Shown here: positions 27,880-36,723 of the stretch, piece by piece | Numbering within the stretch: position 1 is the stretch's first letter | Layout: each line of letters begins with the position of its first letter | Made by a program: the position numbers and the translations under genes | Origin: Pseudomonadota bacterium | GTDB taxonomy: Bacteria > Pseudomonadota > Alphaproteobacteria > Caulobacterales > Caulobacteraceae | Direction of reading: 5' to 3' | Assembly (NCBI GenBank): GCA_021816155.1 | Contig: JAKAZA010000003.1 | Span: 1-55,313 of the forward strand | DNA length: 55,313 bases | Notes under the pieces: generated by a model | Told to the model about the DNA's origin: nothing | What the model saw: only the letters and a program-made list of their open reading frames with translations | Database searches by the model: none

Positions 27880-27947
27880 TGCGCTTCCCCACGACTCCTG
27901 GAGACCACGCTAGCTGCGGCGCCCGGTCTCGGCAATGCAGCCCGCCG

Positions 27948-28718
27948 CTAGGCCTCTCCGACGGCCCAGATACGCCTCAGGAGCGCGACGCGGGTCGAAA
28001 TCGCATGGTCGAGGGCGGCCGCACGCGTCGGATCGGCCGCGGCCTCCCGGGCGGCGCGGTCGGCGTCGATCCGGCGGTGCAGGTAGGCGGCCATGCCGAT
28101 AGGATACGTGGCCGGCGCGCCAGCAGCCTCGAGAAGCCGAGCCTTGTCCGCCCCGGCGAGCGGCGCGCGGCGGAAGCCAAGCGTCCGCAGGCGCTCTGCA
28201 AACGCCTGACGGTGCGCGAGGCTCACGAGGATGAGCACCTTGCGGTGGCCGGCGAACGCGGCATGGGCGTTGCCGAACATCCGATCCTCGCGCGCCTCGC
28301 CCTCGGCGCCTCCTTCTGCGTCCGCCATCCGCCAGTCGAAGCCGAGCGCCGGGATGCCGGCGTCGCGCGAAACGAGCGTCGCGTAGAGCGCCTCGACCGG
28401 TCCGTCGGCCAGATTGTCCCGAGCCATTTCCTCCGGAGGCATCTCGACCAGCACCACGTCTGGCCTGAGGCGTGTGATCACCCCGCGTAGGCGGCCAAGG
28501 GACTGGTCGGATTTGGTCGTCTGGGGTGCGACCGTCCCCAGCAGGTAGATTTCCTCGCCCATAGCGCCGACGAAGCGTTCGAACGCGGTCTCTCGGAACC
28601 TGGCCGGCGAAATGAACTGCAGGGTCTCGTTGCGCCGCATCGGCTCTGCGAGCGCGATCGCAGCGGCGGCCAGAAGCGTCGCTGCGGCTGCAGCCACGAT
28701 CAGCGTCCTTCGTCGCAT
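27948..28718 (-). CDS. secreted/anchored hypothetical protein, weakly TraB/GumN-like
   Basis: N-terminal hydrophobic signal; EIYLLGTVAPQTTKSDQSLGRLRGVITRLRPDVVLVEMPPEEM; C-terminal helical region. Confidence 0.6.
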   Translation of the reverse strand: MRRRTLIVAAAAATLLAAAAIALAEPMRRNETLQFISPARFRETAFERFVGAMGEEIYLLGTVAPQTTKSDQSLGRLRGVITRLRPDVVLVEMPPEEMARDNLADGPVEALYATLVSRDAGIPALGFDWRMADAEGGAEGEAREDRMFGNAHAAFAGHRKVLILVSLAHRQAFAERLRTLGFRRAPLAGADKARLLEAAGAPATYPIGMAAYLHRRIDADRAAREAAADPTRAAALDHAISTRVALLRRIWAVGEA

Positions 28719-28792
28719 CTCAACTCCCGCGGACTTTGCGAAGCGCGCGCCCCGCCCCTATTCTTAGCGCCTCGCCCGCGAAAGCCGAGCCC

Positions 28793-29479
28793 TTGACCAA
28801 CGAAGCGCCCGAAGGCCCCCCGATCCGCGCAGTCGTCGCCCCGGTGACGCCGCTGCAGCAGAATTGCACGATCGTCTGGTGCGTGAAGACAAAGCGGGCC
28901 GCGATCATCGATCCAGGCGGCGAGACGCCGCGCCTTCTTGAGATTCTGAAAGATCAAGGCCTGAGCCTCGAGAAGATCTGGGTCACGCACGGTCACATGG
29001 ACCATGCCGGCGGCGTGGCGGCGCTGAAGGCGGCCACCGGAGTCCCGATCGAGGGGCCGCACCGGGGCGACGCCGCGTTGATCGACCGCATCGCCGAGAG
29101 CGGCCAGCGGTTCGGGATGCCGGATGCGCAACCGTTCGCGCCGGACCGCTGGCTGGAAGACGGAGACGAGGTGACCCTCGGCGAGACGGTCTGGCAAGTG
29201 CACCACTGCCCCGGCCATACGCCCGGCCATGTCGTTTTCTTCAACAAGGCCGCGCGTTTCGCCCAGGTAGGCGACGTGCTCTTCGCCGGTTCCATCGGCC
29301 GCACCGACTTTCCTGGCGGCAGCTACCCCGACCTGATCGCATCGATCACCGGCAAGCTCTGGCCGCTTGGCGACGACGTGACCTTCGTCCCCGGCCACGA
29401 GCAGATCTCCACGTTCGGCCGCGAGCGCCGCACCAACCCGTTCGTCGCCGACTCCGTGCTTGCCGAGGCGCGGCCTTAG
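28793..29479 (+). CDS. MBL-fold metallo-hydrolase (glyoxalase II-like, YcbL type)
   Basis: TTG start; VTHGHMDHAGGVAAL, HHCPGHTPGHVVFFN, AQVGDVLFAGSIGRTDFPGGSYPDLIASI, FVPGHEQISTFGRERRTNPFV. Confidence 0.95.
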   Translation: MTNEAPEGPPIRAVVAPVTPLQQNCTIVWCVKTKRAAIIDPGGETPRLLEILKDQGLSLEKIWVTHGHMDHAGGVAALKAATGVPIEGPHRGDAALIDRIAESGQRFGMPDAQPFAPDRWLEDGDEVTLGETVWQVHHCPGHTPGHVVFFNKAARFAQVGDVLFAGSIGRTDFPGGSYPDLIASITGKLWPLGDDVTFVPGHEQISTFGRERRTNPFVADSVLAEARP

Positions 29480-29550
29480 TCCCGCCACCGTTTCGTCGCT
29501 GTTGCATTCGCGACATTCGTGCGTCACAGCGGGGGCAGAGCTTCGATCGC

Positions 29551-30300
29551 ATGCAAGCGCAAGCTGAGATGCCCGTTCAAGGCGCCGAAACCGTTGAGAA
29601 AATTCTGGTCGTCGACGACGATCCGGGCATCCGCGACGTAGTGTCGGAATTCCTGCAGCGCCACGGCTATCAAGTCGACACCGCCGCCGACGGCAAGGAA
29701 ATGGAGCGCGTTCTGGCGCGCGGAGCGGTCGATCTCGTGGTGCTCGACGTGATGCTCCCGGGCGAGGACGGCCTCGCCATCTGTCGCAGGCTCGCGCGGC
29801 CCGAGGGGCCTTCGATCATAATGCTCTCCGCCATGGGCGAGGAGACGGACCGCATCGTCGGGCTCGAACTCGGGGCCGACGACTACGTGCCGAAACCCTG
29901 CAATCCGCGCGAACTCTTGGCGCGCGTCCGGGCCGTGCTGCGCCGGCGCCGGGAGCCACGTGCGGACGACAGCCTCGACGCGGCCTGCGAGTTCGCCGGC
30001 TGGCGCCTCGACCTCGTGCGCCACGAGTTGCGGTCCCCTGAGGGCGCGGTGGTGAACCTCTCGAGCGGCGAATTCTCGTTGCTGCGCGCCTTTGTCGAGC
30101 GGCCGCAGCGCGTGCTTTCCCGGGACCAGTTGCTCGAGTACGCCCGCGGACCTCAGTCCGACGCGTTCGACCGAGCGATCGACGTGCAGATCAGCCGCCT
30201 TCGCCGCAAGCTCGACGACAGCGCCTCGGGCCAGGAATTGATCCGCACCGTGCGCAACGAGGGCTACATCTTCACGCCGAAGGTTTCCCGCACGCCATGA
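29551..30300 (+). CDS. OmpR/PhoB-family response regulator
   Basis: KILVVDDDPGIRDVVSEFLQRHGYQVDTAADG...DLVVLDVMLPGEDGL...; winged-helix SSGEFSLLRAFVERPQRVLSRDQLLEYARG...VDVQISRLRRKLDD. Confidence 0.95.
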   Translation: MQAQAEMPVQGAETVEKILVVDDDPGIRDVVSEFLQRHGYQVDTAADGKEMERVLARGAVDLVVLDVMLPGEDGLAICRRLARPEGPSIIMLSAMGEETDRIVGLELGADDYVPKPCNPRELLARVRAVLRRRREPRADDSLDAACEFAGWRLDLVRHELRSPEGAVVNLSSGEFSLLRAFVERPQRVLSRDQLLEYARGPQSDAFDRAIDVQISRLRRKLDDSASGQELIRTVRNEGYIFTPKVSRTP

Positions 30301-31676
30301 GGCTGCCCTGGGCGCCTGCCGCGCCGCTGTTCCTGCAGGCGCTCGGGCTGGTTGCCGCTACGCTGGTGGCTGTTCTGATCGCCACCGCGGTGCTGATCAT
30401 CAACATCCCGCCGCCGGCGCCCGAGATCTACACCGTACCCGAGGTGCTGCAGGCGCTGCATAACGGCAAGAGCGCCGAGACGTCCGAGGGGCGCACGCTG
30501 GAGGTTCGCCTCGCTAATTCGCCGCCTCCGTCCGGCGCCTACATCGGCCGCCGGCACGCGACGTTCCGGCTGGCGCTCGCCCAGGCGCTGAAGACCGATC
30601 CTTACGACGTGGTCGTTTCGCCGGGTCCGCCCCACCTGATGGTCTTCGGCGCCGCGCCGCAACGATTCCTGCACCGCCCCTTGCCGCCCCTGGCGGGTGA
30701 CCAGACCGTGGTCGGCGGCTTCTCCGCCGCCGTCCGGCAGCCTGGCGGCAAGTGGCTCGTCGTCGAGCCCAGCCGGCAGCTGATAGACCCTTGGCAGCTC
30801 CGGTTCCTCCTGGTCCTGGGCGCCTCCGCTCTGGCGGTGGCGCCGCTGGCGTGGTGGTTCGCCCGCCGCATCGCCGCACCGATCTCGGCCTTCGCCACAG
30901 CCGCCGAGCGGCTCGGCCGTGATCCCGACGCGCCGCCGCTGGAGGTGCGCGGCGGCTCGAGCGAAGTGAAGGCGGCAGCCTCGGCCTTCAACCTCATGCA
31001 GGAACGGCTCAAGCGGTACGTCAGCTACCGCACCACGATGATCGGAGCGATCGCGCACGACCTTCGCACGCCGCTGACGCGCCTGCGGTTCCGCATTGAG
31101 GCCGCGCCGGAGGAGCTGAAGTCGAAGCTCGCCTCCGACCTCGACGAGATGGAGGCGATGGTCGCCTCCACGCTCGCCTTCGTGCAGGACGCCACGAGAC
31201 CGGTTGAGCGGACGAAACTCGAAGTCTCCTCGCTGGTCGAAACCGTGATGGACGAGGCTGCGGAGACCGGCGCCGATGCCGCCGTCGAGCGCGCCGAGCG
31301 CGCCGTCATCGACGGCGATCCGATCGCGCTGAAGCGGCTGGTCACCAACCTCGTGGACAACGCGCTGAAGTTCGGCTCACGCGCCCGCGGCCGCGTCTTT
31401 CGCGAATCGGGCATGGCGATCGTGGAAGTGGAAGACAACGGACCCGGCGTGCCGGAGAGCGAGATCGAGCGGGCGTTCGAGCCGTTCCAGCGGTTGGAGA
31501 GCTCGCGCAGCCGCGAGACCGGCGGCGCCGGCCTCGGGCTGGCCGTCGTCCGCGCCATCGCCCGCGGCCATGGCGGAGAGGTGACGTTGCACAACCGCGC
31601 CGAGGGTGGCCTCAGGGCCCGCGTCGCGCTGCCGTTGGCGCCGGCTCCCGCGAGCCGGAGCATCGCCGCCGAATAG
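30297..31676 (+). CDS. EnvZ-like sensor histidine kinase
   Basis: ATGA overlap with the response regulator; HAMP region, H-box IGAIAHDLRTPLTRLRFRIEAAPEEL, N-box NLVDNALKFG, G-boxes VEDNGPGVPESEI, GGAGLGLAVVRAIARGHGG. Confidence 0.95.
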   Translation: MRLPWAPAAPLFLQALGLVAATLVAVLIATAVLIINIPPPAPEIYTVPEVLQALHNGKSAETSEGRTLEVRLANSPPPSGAYIGRRHATFRLALAQALKTDPYDVVVSPGPPHLMVFGAAPQRFLHRPLPPLAGDQTVVGGFSAAVRQPGGKWLVVEPSRQLIDPWQLRFLLVLGASALAVAPLAWWFARRIAAPISAFATAAERLGRDPDAPPLEVRGGSSEVKAAASAFNLMQERLKRYVSYRTTMIGAIAHDLRTPLTRLRFRIEAAPEELKSKLASDLDEMEAMVASTLAFVQDATRPVERTKLEVSSLVETVMDEAAETGADAAVERAERAVIDGDPIALKRLVTNLVDNALKFGSRARGRVFRESGMAIVEVEDNGPGVPESEIERAFEPFQRLESSRSRETGGAGLGLAVVRAIARGHGGEVTLHNRAEGGLRARVALPLAPAPASRSIAAE

Positions 31677-31962
31677 CCCCGCGCCGCCCGTCGGACCCGC
31701 CGTCCGTCAGCGCGGCGCAGCTCAAGAGACGCCTACAACCGGGCCCTTGCAGCACAACGTTGGCGTTATTACCGTGACCAACAGTCGCGTCGCGGTAGCG
31801 AGTCGAATCTCGTGGCGGCGATGACGCAACCCCGGCGCGGTTGCTGCGTTAGCAGCCTCGAGAACCAGCAAAGCGCCGGGATCAGGCCTCGCCTTGCTCC
31901 GTCATTCCACGGGTGAGGCGTGTCTGTTCGTTGAAGTCCGAGTGAAGGAGCCGAGTAGAGTC

Positions 31963-32181
31963 ATGGATATGGTCAAGGACGACGCCGCCCGCACCCCCAG
32001 CCGGCGCGGCTTCGCCGCGATGGACCCCGAGCGCCGGCGCGAGATCGCACGGCGCGGCGGAGCGAGCGTGCCAAGCGAGAAGCGCAGTTTCGCGCAAGAT
32101 CGCGATCTCGCGGCCAACGCCGGCCGCAAGGGCGGCGCAGCGTCGCGCGGCGGCGGACGACGCCCCTCCCACTCCGTCTAG
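31963..32181 (+). CDS. KGG-motif general stress protein (con-10-like)
   Basis: RRGFAAMDPERRREIARRGGASVPSEKRSFAQDRDLAANAGRKGGAASRGGGRRP matches the small KGG stress-induced family. Confidence 0.88.
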   Translation: MDMVKDDAARTPSRRGFAAMDPERRREIARRGGASVPSEKRSFAQDRDLAANAGRKGGAASRGGGRRPSHSV

Positions 32182-32183
32182 CC

Positions 32184-34349
32184 TCAGCCGAAAAGGAAGA
32201 CGGCGAACGCCGGCGGCGGGCTGATCCACCTGTCGATCAGTCGCCAGCCGGCGCGGCGGGCCATGCCTGTGACATCCTCCACCGTGAACTTGTAGGAGTT
32301 CTCGGTGTGCAAGCTCTCGTGCGCGGCGAAGCGGAACGCGCGACCTGCAGCGTGGACGGTCTGCGCCGTCTTGCTGACGAGGTGCATCTCAATGCGGCTT
32401 TCGACGGCGTTCCAGATGGCGCGATGCTCGAAGGCATCGAGGACGAAGTCGCTCCCGAGTTCGCGGTTGATCCGAGCGAGCAGGTTCTTGTTGAAGGCCG
32501 CCGTAACGCCTGCGGCGTCGTCGTAGGCGGCTGTGAGAACGGCCGGCTCCTTGACCAAGTCCGCCCCCAGGATCAACAGCCCGCCTTCGCCCATCAGCGC
32601 GCGAGCCCCGGCGAGTAGGCGCACCGCCTCGACCGGATCGAAGTTCCCGATCGTCGAGCCGGGGAAGAAGCCGATGCGGCGGCACCCTGCGAGCGCCTTC
32701 GGCACAGCCTCGGCCAAGGTGAAGTCGCGCGCCAGCGGCTCGACGATGAGCGCCGGATAGTCGCGGCGGATCGCTGCGGCGGCCGCTTCGAGCGCCGAGA
32801 CACTGATGTCGATCGGCGCATAGACTGTTAACTGCGGCGCAGCGTCGAGGATCAGGCGCGTCTTGGCGCTGGCGCCGCTACCATATTCGACGAGCGCCGC
32901 GCCAGATGGGATATGGGCGGCGAGTTGCGGCGCGATACGCTTCAGAAGCGCCGTTTCGACGCGTGTCAGATAATACTCGGGCAGCTCGCAGATCGCCTCG
33001 AACAGCTGCGAGCCCCTCGCGTCATAGAACCATTTCGGCGCGATCGACTTGGGCGAGCGGGACAACGCCTCGGCGACGTCATGGCGAAACGCGGCGGTCG
33101 GATCGGTCAGCACCTCTTCGCCGGTCGCCTCCGGCGCGTCCTCGGCCAGTCGCACGCCCGAGAACATCCACCGCTGGTGCGGGTAGAAGAAGTTGCGGTA
33201 ACTTGAGCGCGAATGCCCGGGCGGCGTCACGCACGCCCCTCCGCGCAACGTCATCTGGCCCATCATGAACTTGCCATTGTATTCGCCGACTGCGCCGCGC
33301 GCAGGCGAGAACCCCGGATAGCGAAGGTACGCGCTGGCGGTCCACTGCCAAGCGGCGTCGTAGAGCTGCGAGAGCGCGCCGGGAAGCGTGGAGGCGGCAT
33401 GCTCCCATTCGGCTTCGGTCGGCAGTCGCTTGCCGGCCCACGCCGCATAGGCGTCCGCCTCGTAATAGCTGACGTGCAAGACCGGCGCGTCGAGGTCGAG
33501 GGCGTCGAGCCCTGCCAGCGTGAACTCACGCCAGTCGCCGTCGACACGGCGCCAGTAGAGCGGCGCCGTCCACCCTTCCTCGCGCACCCTCGCCCACCCG
33601 TCCGAAAGCCAGAACTCCGGCGTCTGATAGCCGCCGGCCTCGACGAAGCTCAGCCACTCGCGGTTGGTGACGAGCCGATTCGCCATGCGATAGGGGCGCA
33701 GAAGCGTGTCGTGCCTGGGCCCCTCATTGTCGAACGTGAAGCCGACGCCCGGGCCCGCGCCGACGGCGACGCATCCGCCCTCGAAGCGCACCCATTCCAG
33801 CGGCCCGCCTCGCGACGGCCGATGTCCGGGACCGTAGGCGGGATTCAGCGGCGACTGCGCCAAAAGATGCAGCACATCCATCAGGATCAGCTCCTGATGC
33901 TGCTCCTCGTGCGCCAGTCCTAGAGCAACCAGGAATGCGATCTCACCCTGCACGCCTCGCGCCAGCAACCGTTCCATCGCCGCGTCCACGTGACGGCGAT
34001 AGGCCATGACCTCAGCGAGCGCCGGCCGTGTGACAAGGCCCCTGGCGGGCCTCGGGTGACGCGGACCGACCGCCTCGTAGTAGGAGTTGAACAGGTAACT
34101 GAACGTCGGGTCGAACGGTCGGTAACCCGCTAGGTGAGGGATCAGGAGAAACGTCTCGAAGAACCAGGTGACGTGGGCCAGATGCCACTTCGCCGGGCTT
34201 GCGTCCGGCATCGACTGGACCTGCTGGTCCTCCGGTGAAAGCGGCGCCACGCGCGACAGGGAACCCTGGCGCACCTGTCGATATCGTTCGACCAGAGCGA
34301 CCGGAGCGGCGGCTTCGGCGCGCACATGCGCCTCGTCGGTGTATGGCAT
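32184..34349 (-). CDS. single-ORF fusion: ergothioneine sulfoxide synthase (EgtB) N-terminal + L-histidine N-alpha-methyltransferase (EgtD) C-terminal
   Basis: EgtB half: [28 protein letters not shown] (HxxxHxE), FGE-sulfatase-like [35 protein letters not shown]. EgtD half: [72 protein letters not shown]. No stop between halves. Confidence 0.93.
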   Translation of the reverse strand: MPYTDEAHVRAEAAAPVALVERYRQVRQGSLSRVAPLSPEDQQVQSMPDASPAKWHLAHVTWFFETFLLIPHLAGYRPFDPTFSYLFNSYYEAVGPRHPRPARGLVTRPALAEVMAYRRHVDAAMERLLARGVQGEIAFLVALGLAHEEQHQELILMDVLHLLAQSPLNPAYGPGHRPSRGGPLEWVRFEGGCVAVGAGPGVGFTFDNEGPRHDTLLRPYRMANRLVTNREWLSFVEAGGYQTPEFWLSDGWARVREEGWTAPLYWRRVDGDWREFTLAGLDALDLDAPVLHVSYYEADAYAAWAGKRLPTEAEWEHAASTLPGALSQLYDAAWQWTASAYLRYPGFSPARGAVGEYNGKFMMGQMTLRGGACVTPPGHSRSSYRNFFYPHQRWMFSGVRLAEDAPEATGEEVLTDPTAAFRHDVAEALSRSPKSIAPKWFYDARGSQLFEAICELPEYYLTRVETALLKRIAPQLAAHIPSGAALVEYGSGASAKTRLILDAAPQLTVYAPIDISVSALEAAAAAIRRDYPALIVEPLARDFTLAEAVPKALAGCRRIGFFPGSTIGNFDPVEAVRLLAGARALMGEGGLLILGADLVKEPAVLTAAYDDAAGVTAAFNKNLLARINRELGSDFVLDAFEHRAIWNAVESRIEMHLVSKTAQTVHAAGRAFRFAAHESLHTENSYKFTVEDVTGMARRAGWRLIDRWISPPPAFAVFLFG

Positions 34350-34484
34350 CGGCGCGGCTCCTTCTGCCTTAGGTAGGAAGCATCCCGCCGGCCGCCAGTC
34401 GGCGGACGCCGGCGCGGCTCCAACCCTCGCGCGGCGTCCTCTGTTCCACAGCGCCGTGACGGATCGCGGCAGGAACTTGCGCCG

Positions 34485-35129
34485 TCAGGCGAGCCGGGGC
34501 GCGAATGCCGCCAGAAAGATCTGCACCGACTGCGCGACGTGCTCGCGCAGTGCGGCGGGCCCGATCGTGTCCAGCACCCCCCATTGCAGCCGAAGGTAGA
34601 GGTCCGACATCACGAGGTCCTTCAGCCGCTGACCGAGCATCTGGGCGTCGCCCGCCGGGAACCGGCCTTCCGCGATCGCCAGCTCGAAATACTGGGTGAA
34701 CCTGAGCACGCCGACCCTGGGACCGGCCTCATAGAAGATCGGCCCGATCTCCGGGAACCGACCGACCTCGCCCGTGACCAGCCGGTGCATCGCCAAGATC
34801 TCCGGGACCTGGAGAAACTCCATCAACGACACGCCCAGGTCGATCAGGCTGTCGCGGACCGGCCTGCCTTTGCCGATCGGCGGCAACGGATCGAAATAGG
34901 TGGACGCGAGGCCATGACAGGTTTCCGCGATGACGGCGCTGAACAGCTCTTCCTTGGACCGGAAGTAGTTGTAGAGCGTGCCCTTCGAACCGCCCACCCT
35001 GGCGGCGATCTCCGACATCGACGTGGCGGCGTAGCCGCGGGCCAGGAACGTCTCGCGGGCGACATCCAGAATGCCGCGACGCCGAGCGTCGCCGCGTGTC
35101 AATTCGGAAGGGGGAGCGTCCAAGGGCAA
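34485..35129 (-). CDS. TetR/AcrR-family regulator of the divergent efflux operon
   Basis: RRGILDVARETFLARGYAATSMSEIAARVGGSKGTLYNYFRSKEELFSAVI; TTG start; divergent to efflux genes with operator palindromes between. Confidence 0.93.
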   Translation of the reverse strand: MPLDAPPSELTRGDARRRGILDVARETFLARGYAATSMSEIAARVGGSKGTLYNYFRSKEELFSAVIAETCHGLASTYFDPLPPIGKGRPVRDSLIDLGVSLMEFLQVPEILAMHRLVTGEVGRFPEIGPIFYEAGPRVGVLRFTQYFELAIAEGRFPAGDAQMLGQRLKDLVMSDLYLRLQWGVLDTIGPAALREHVAQSVQIFLAAFAPRLA

Positions 35130-35140
35130 CAGTTTTTCTC

Positions 35141-35159
35141 TGACCGTACCGTACGGTTT
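35141..35159. promoter_or_regulatory. TetR-type operator O1 (near-perfect palindrome)
   Basis: TGACCGTAC-C-GTACGGTTT; core ACCGTAC-N-GTACGGT is perfect. Confidence 0.8.
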
Positions 35160-35192
35160 CTACCTTGACGTGCGAAAAAGTCCAGCGCCTAT

Positions 35193-35211
35193 TGACCGTA
35201 CTGTACGGTCA
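35193..35211. promoter_or_regulatory. TetR-type operator O2 (perfect palindrome)
   Basis: TGACCGTAC-T-GTACGGTCA, perfect 9-1-9 palindrome; shares the ACCGTAC-N-GTACGGT core with O1. Confidence 0.82.
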
Positions 35212-35247
35212 GGTCTGCGCTCAGCCGCGCGCCAGGAGGGACGTACG

Positions 35248-36699
35248 ATGCCGGGTCCGATGCAGAGTCATCACCGATTCCGCTTGATGCTCGCAGTGGG
35301 CGCGGCAGCGGCTGCGCTCACCGTCTCCTCCTGCGCGACCCCACCGGGGGGCGAGCACCGTGCGGCCCTGTCTGATCAGGCTGGCTATCAGGACGCCGCC
35401 AGCTTCACCGCTCCTTCCGCCGATTGGCCCAGCGACCGATGGTGGACGGCCTACGGCGACGTCCAGCTCAGCGCCCTGATCGACGAGGCGCTGAGGAATT
35501 CGCCGACGCTGGCGGAAGCCGAGGCGCGCATGACGTCGGCCAGCGCCGCGACCCAGATTTCGCGCGCGGCCACCCTCCCCTTCGTCGGCGCGCAAGGCCA
35601 GATCGCCGAGACCGAGCAGAGCCGGGTCATCGGCTACCCACCGTTCATCCAGGCGTTGTTGCCCAAGGGCTATTTCGACAATGGACGCTTGGCGCTGGAC
35701 GCCTCGTACGACCTCGACCTGTTCGGCAAGAACCGCGCGGCGCTGGCGGCGGCCGTGTCCGACGAAGCGGCGATGCGCGCGGACTACGCGGAGGCGCGGC
35801 TGACGCTGTCGACCGCCGTCGCCGAAGCTTATGCCGACCTCATCCGGCTGGGCGCCGAGCGCGCCTCCGCGGTCGAGGCGCTGCGCAACCGGCAGGAGAC
35901 GAGCCAGCTCACCGCCGAACGCGTGGCCAACGGCCTCGACACGCGCGCCGAGCTCAAGCAGGCGGAGGCGGAGACCCCCGCCTCCGAGGCCGACGTCGAG
36001 GCGCTCGACGAGCAGATCCTGCTCACCCGCCACCGCATCGCCGCGCTGCTCGGCGAGGGACCCGACCGCGGCCTCTCGATCACCATCCCGGCCACGGAAG
36101 CTGTCAAAGCCTACGGTCTGCCGACCGACCTGCGGCTTCACCTCATCGCGCGCCGCCCCGACATCGTGGCCGCCAGGCTCCGCGCCGAAGCAGCCGCCAA
36201 GCGGATAGACGTGGCTCGCGCCGAGTTCTTCCCGGACGTGAGCTTGACCGGCTACATCGGCCAGCAGTCTCTGGGTCTCTCGCAGCTGTTCGATCCCGCC
36301 GCCGCGATCGGATCGATCGGGCCGACGCTCACGCTGCCGATCTTTGAGGGCGGACAGCTGCGCGGCCAGTATCGAGGCGCGCGCGCCGACTATGCGGCGG
36401 CTGTCGACGCCTACGACGCGACGCTCACCCAGGCTCTCCAGGATGTGGCCGACACCGGCGCCAGCATGCAGTCGGCCGAGCGCCAGCTCCAGCAGCGCAA
36501 AGCCGCGCTCGACACCGGCGAGCAGGGATACGAGCTCGCCGAGGAGCGCTACCGCGGCGGTCTTTCGTCCTACGTGGCCGTGCTCGCCGCCGAGAACGCA
36601 GTGATCGACGAGCGGCGGGCGTATGCCGATGCTCGAACCCGCATCTTCAGCCTCGATGTCGCCCTCGCCCGCGCCCTGGGCGGCGGCTACAGGGCCTGA
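35248..36699 (+). CDS. efflux outer-membrane factor, NodT family (lipoprotein)
   Basis: Lipobox LTVSSC; SDRWWTAYGDVQLSALIDEALRNSPTLAEAEARM...; LIARRPDIVAARLRAEAAAKRIDVARAEFFPDVSLTGYIG. Confidence 0.94.
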   Translation: MPGPMQSHHRFRLMLAVGAAAAALTVSSCATPPGGEHRAALSDQAGYQDAASFTAPSADWPSDRWWTAYGDVQLSALIDEALRNSPTLAEAEARMTSASAATQISRAATLPFVGAQGQIAETEQSRVIGYPPFIQALLPKGYFDNGRLALDASYDLDLFGKNRAALAAAVSDEAAMRADYAEARLTLSTAVAEAYADLIRLGAERASAVEALRNRQETSQLTAERVANGLDTRAELKQAEAETPASEADVEALDEQILLTRHRIAALLGEGPDRGLSITIPATEAVKAYGLPTDLRLHLIARRPDIVAARLRAEAAAKRIDVARAEFFPDVSLTGYIGQQSLGLSQLFDPAAAIGSIGPTLTLPIFEGGQLRGQYRGARADYAAAVDAYDATLTQALQDVADTGASMQSAERQLQQRKAALDTGEQGYELAEERYRGGLSSYVAVLAAENAVIDERRAYADARTRIFSLDVALARALGGGYRA

Positions 36700-36723
36700 C
36701 GGCGCCTTTCCGGACCCTTTTCC

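Noticed and set aside
24536-27951. Long plus-strand ORFs of 531 and 555 aa
   Set aside because: Antisense to hrpB and the APC permease; compositionally biased shadow frames.
31794-31824. Possible tRNA T-arm-like element (gcgagTCGAATctcgt)
   Set aside because: The loop is 6 nt instead of 7 and no acceptor, D or anticodon arms could be matched around it.
33113-33113. Calling egtB and egtD as two separate genes with EgtD starting at GTG33113
   Set aside because: No stop codon occurs between the halves. The only SD-like GGAGG is about 14 nt away, which is weak support for independent initiation. Kept only as an alternative within the fusion finding.
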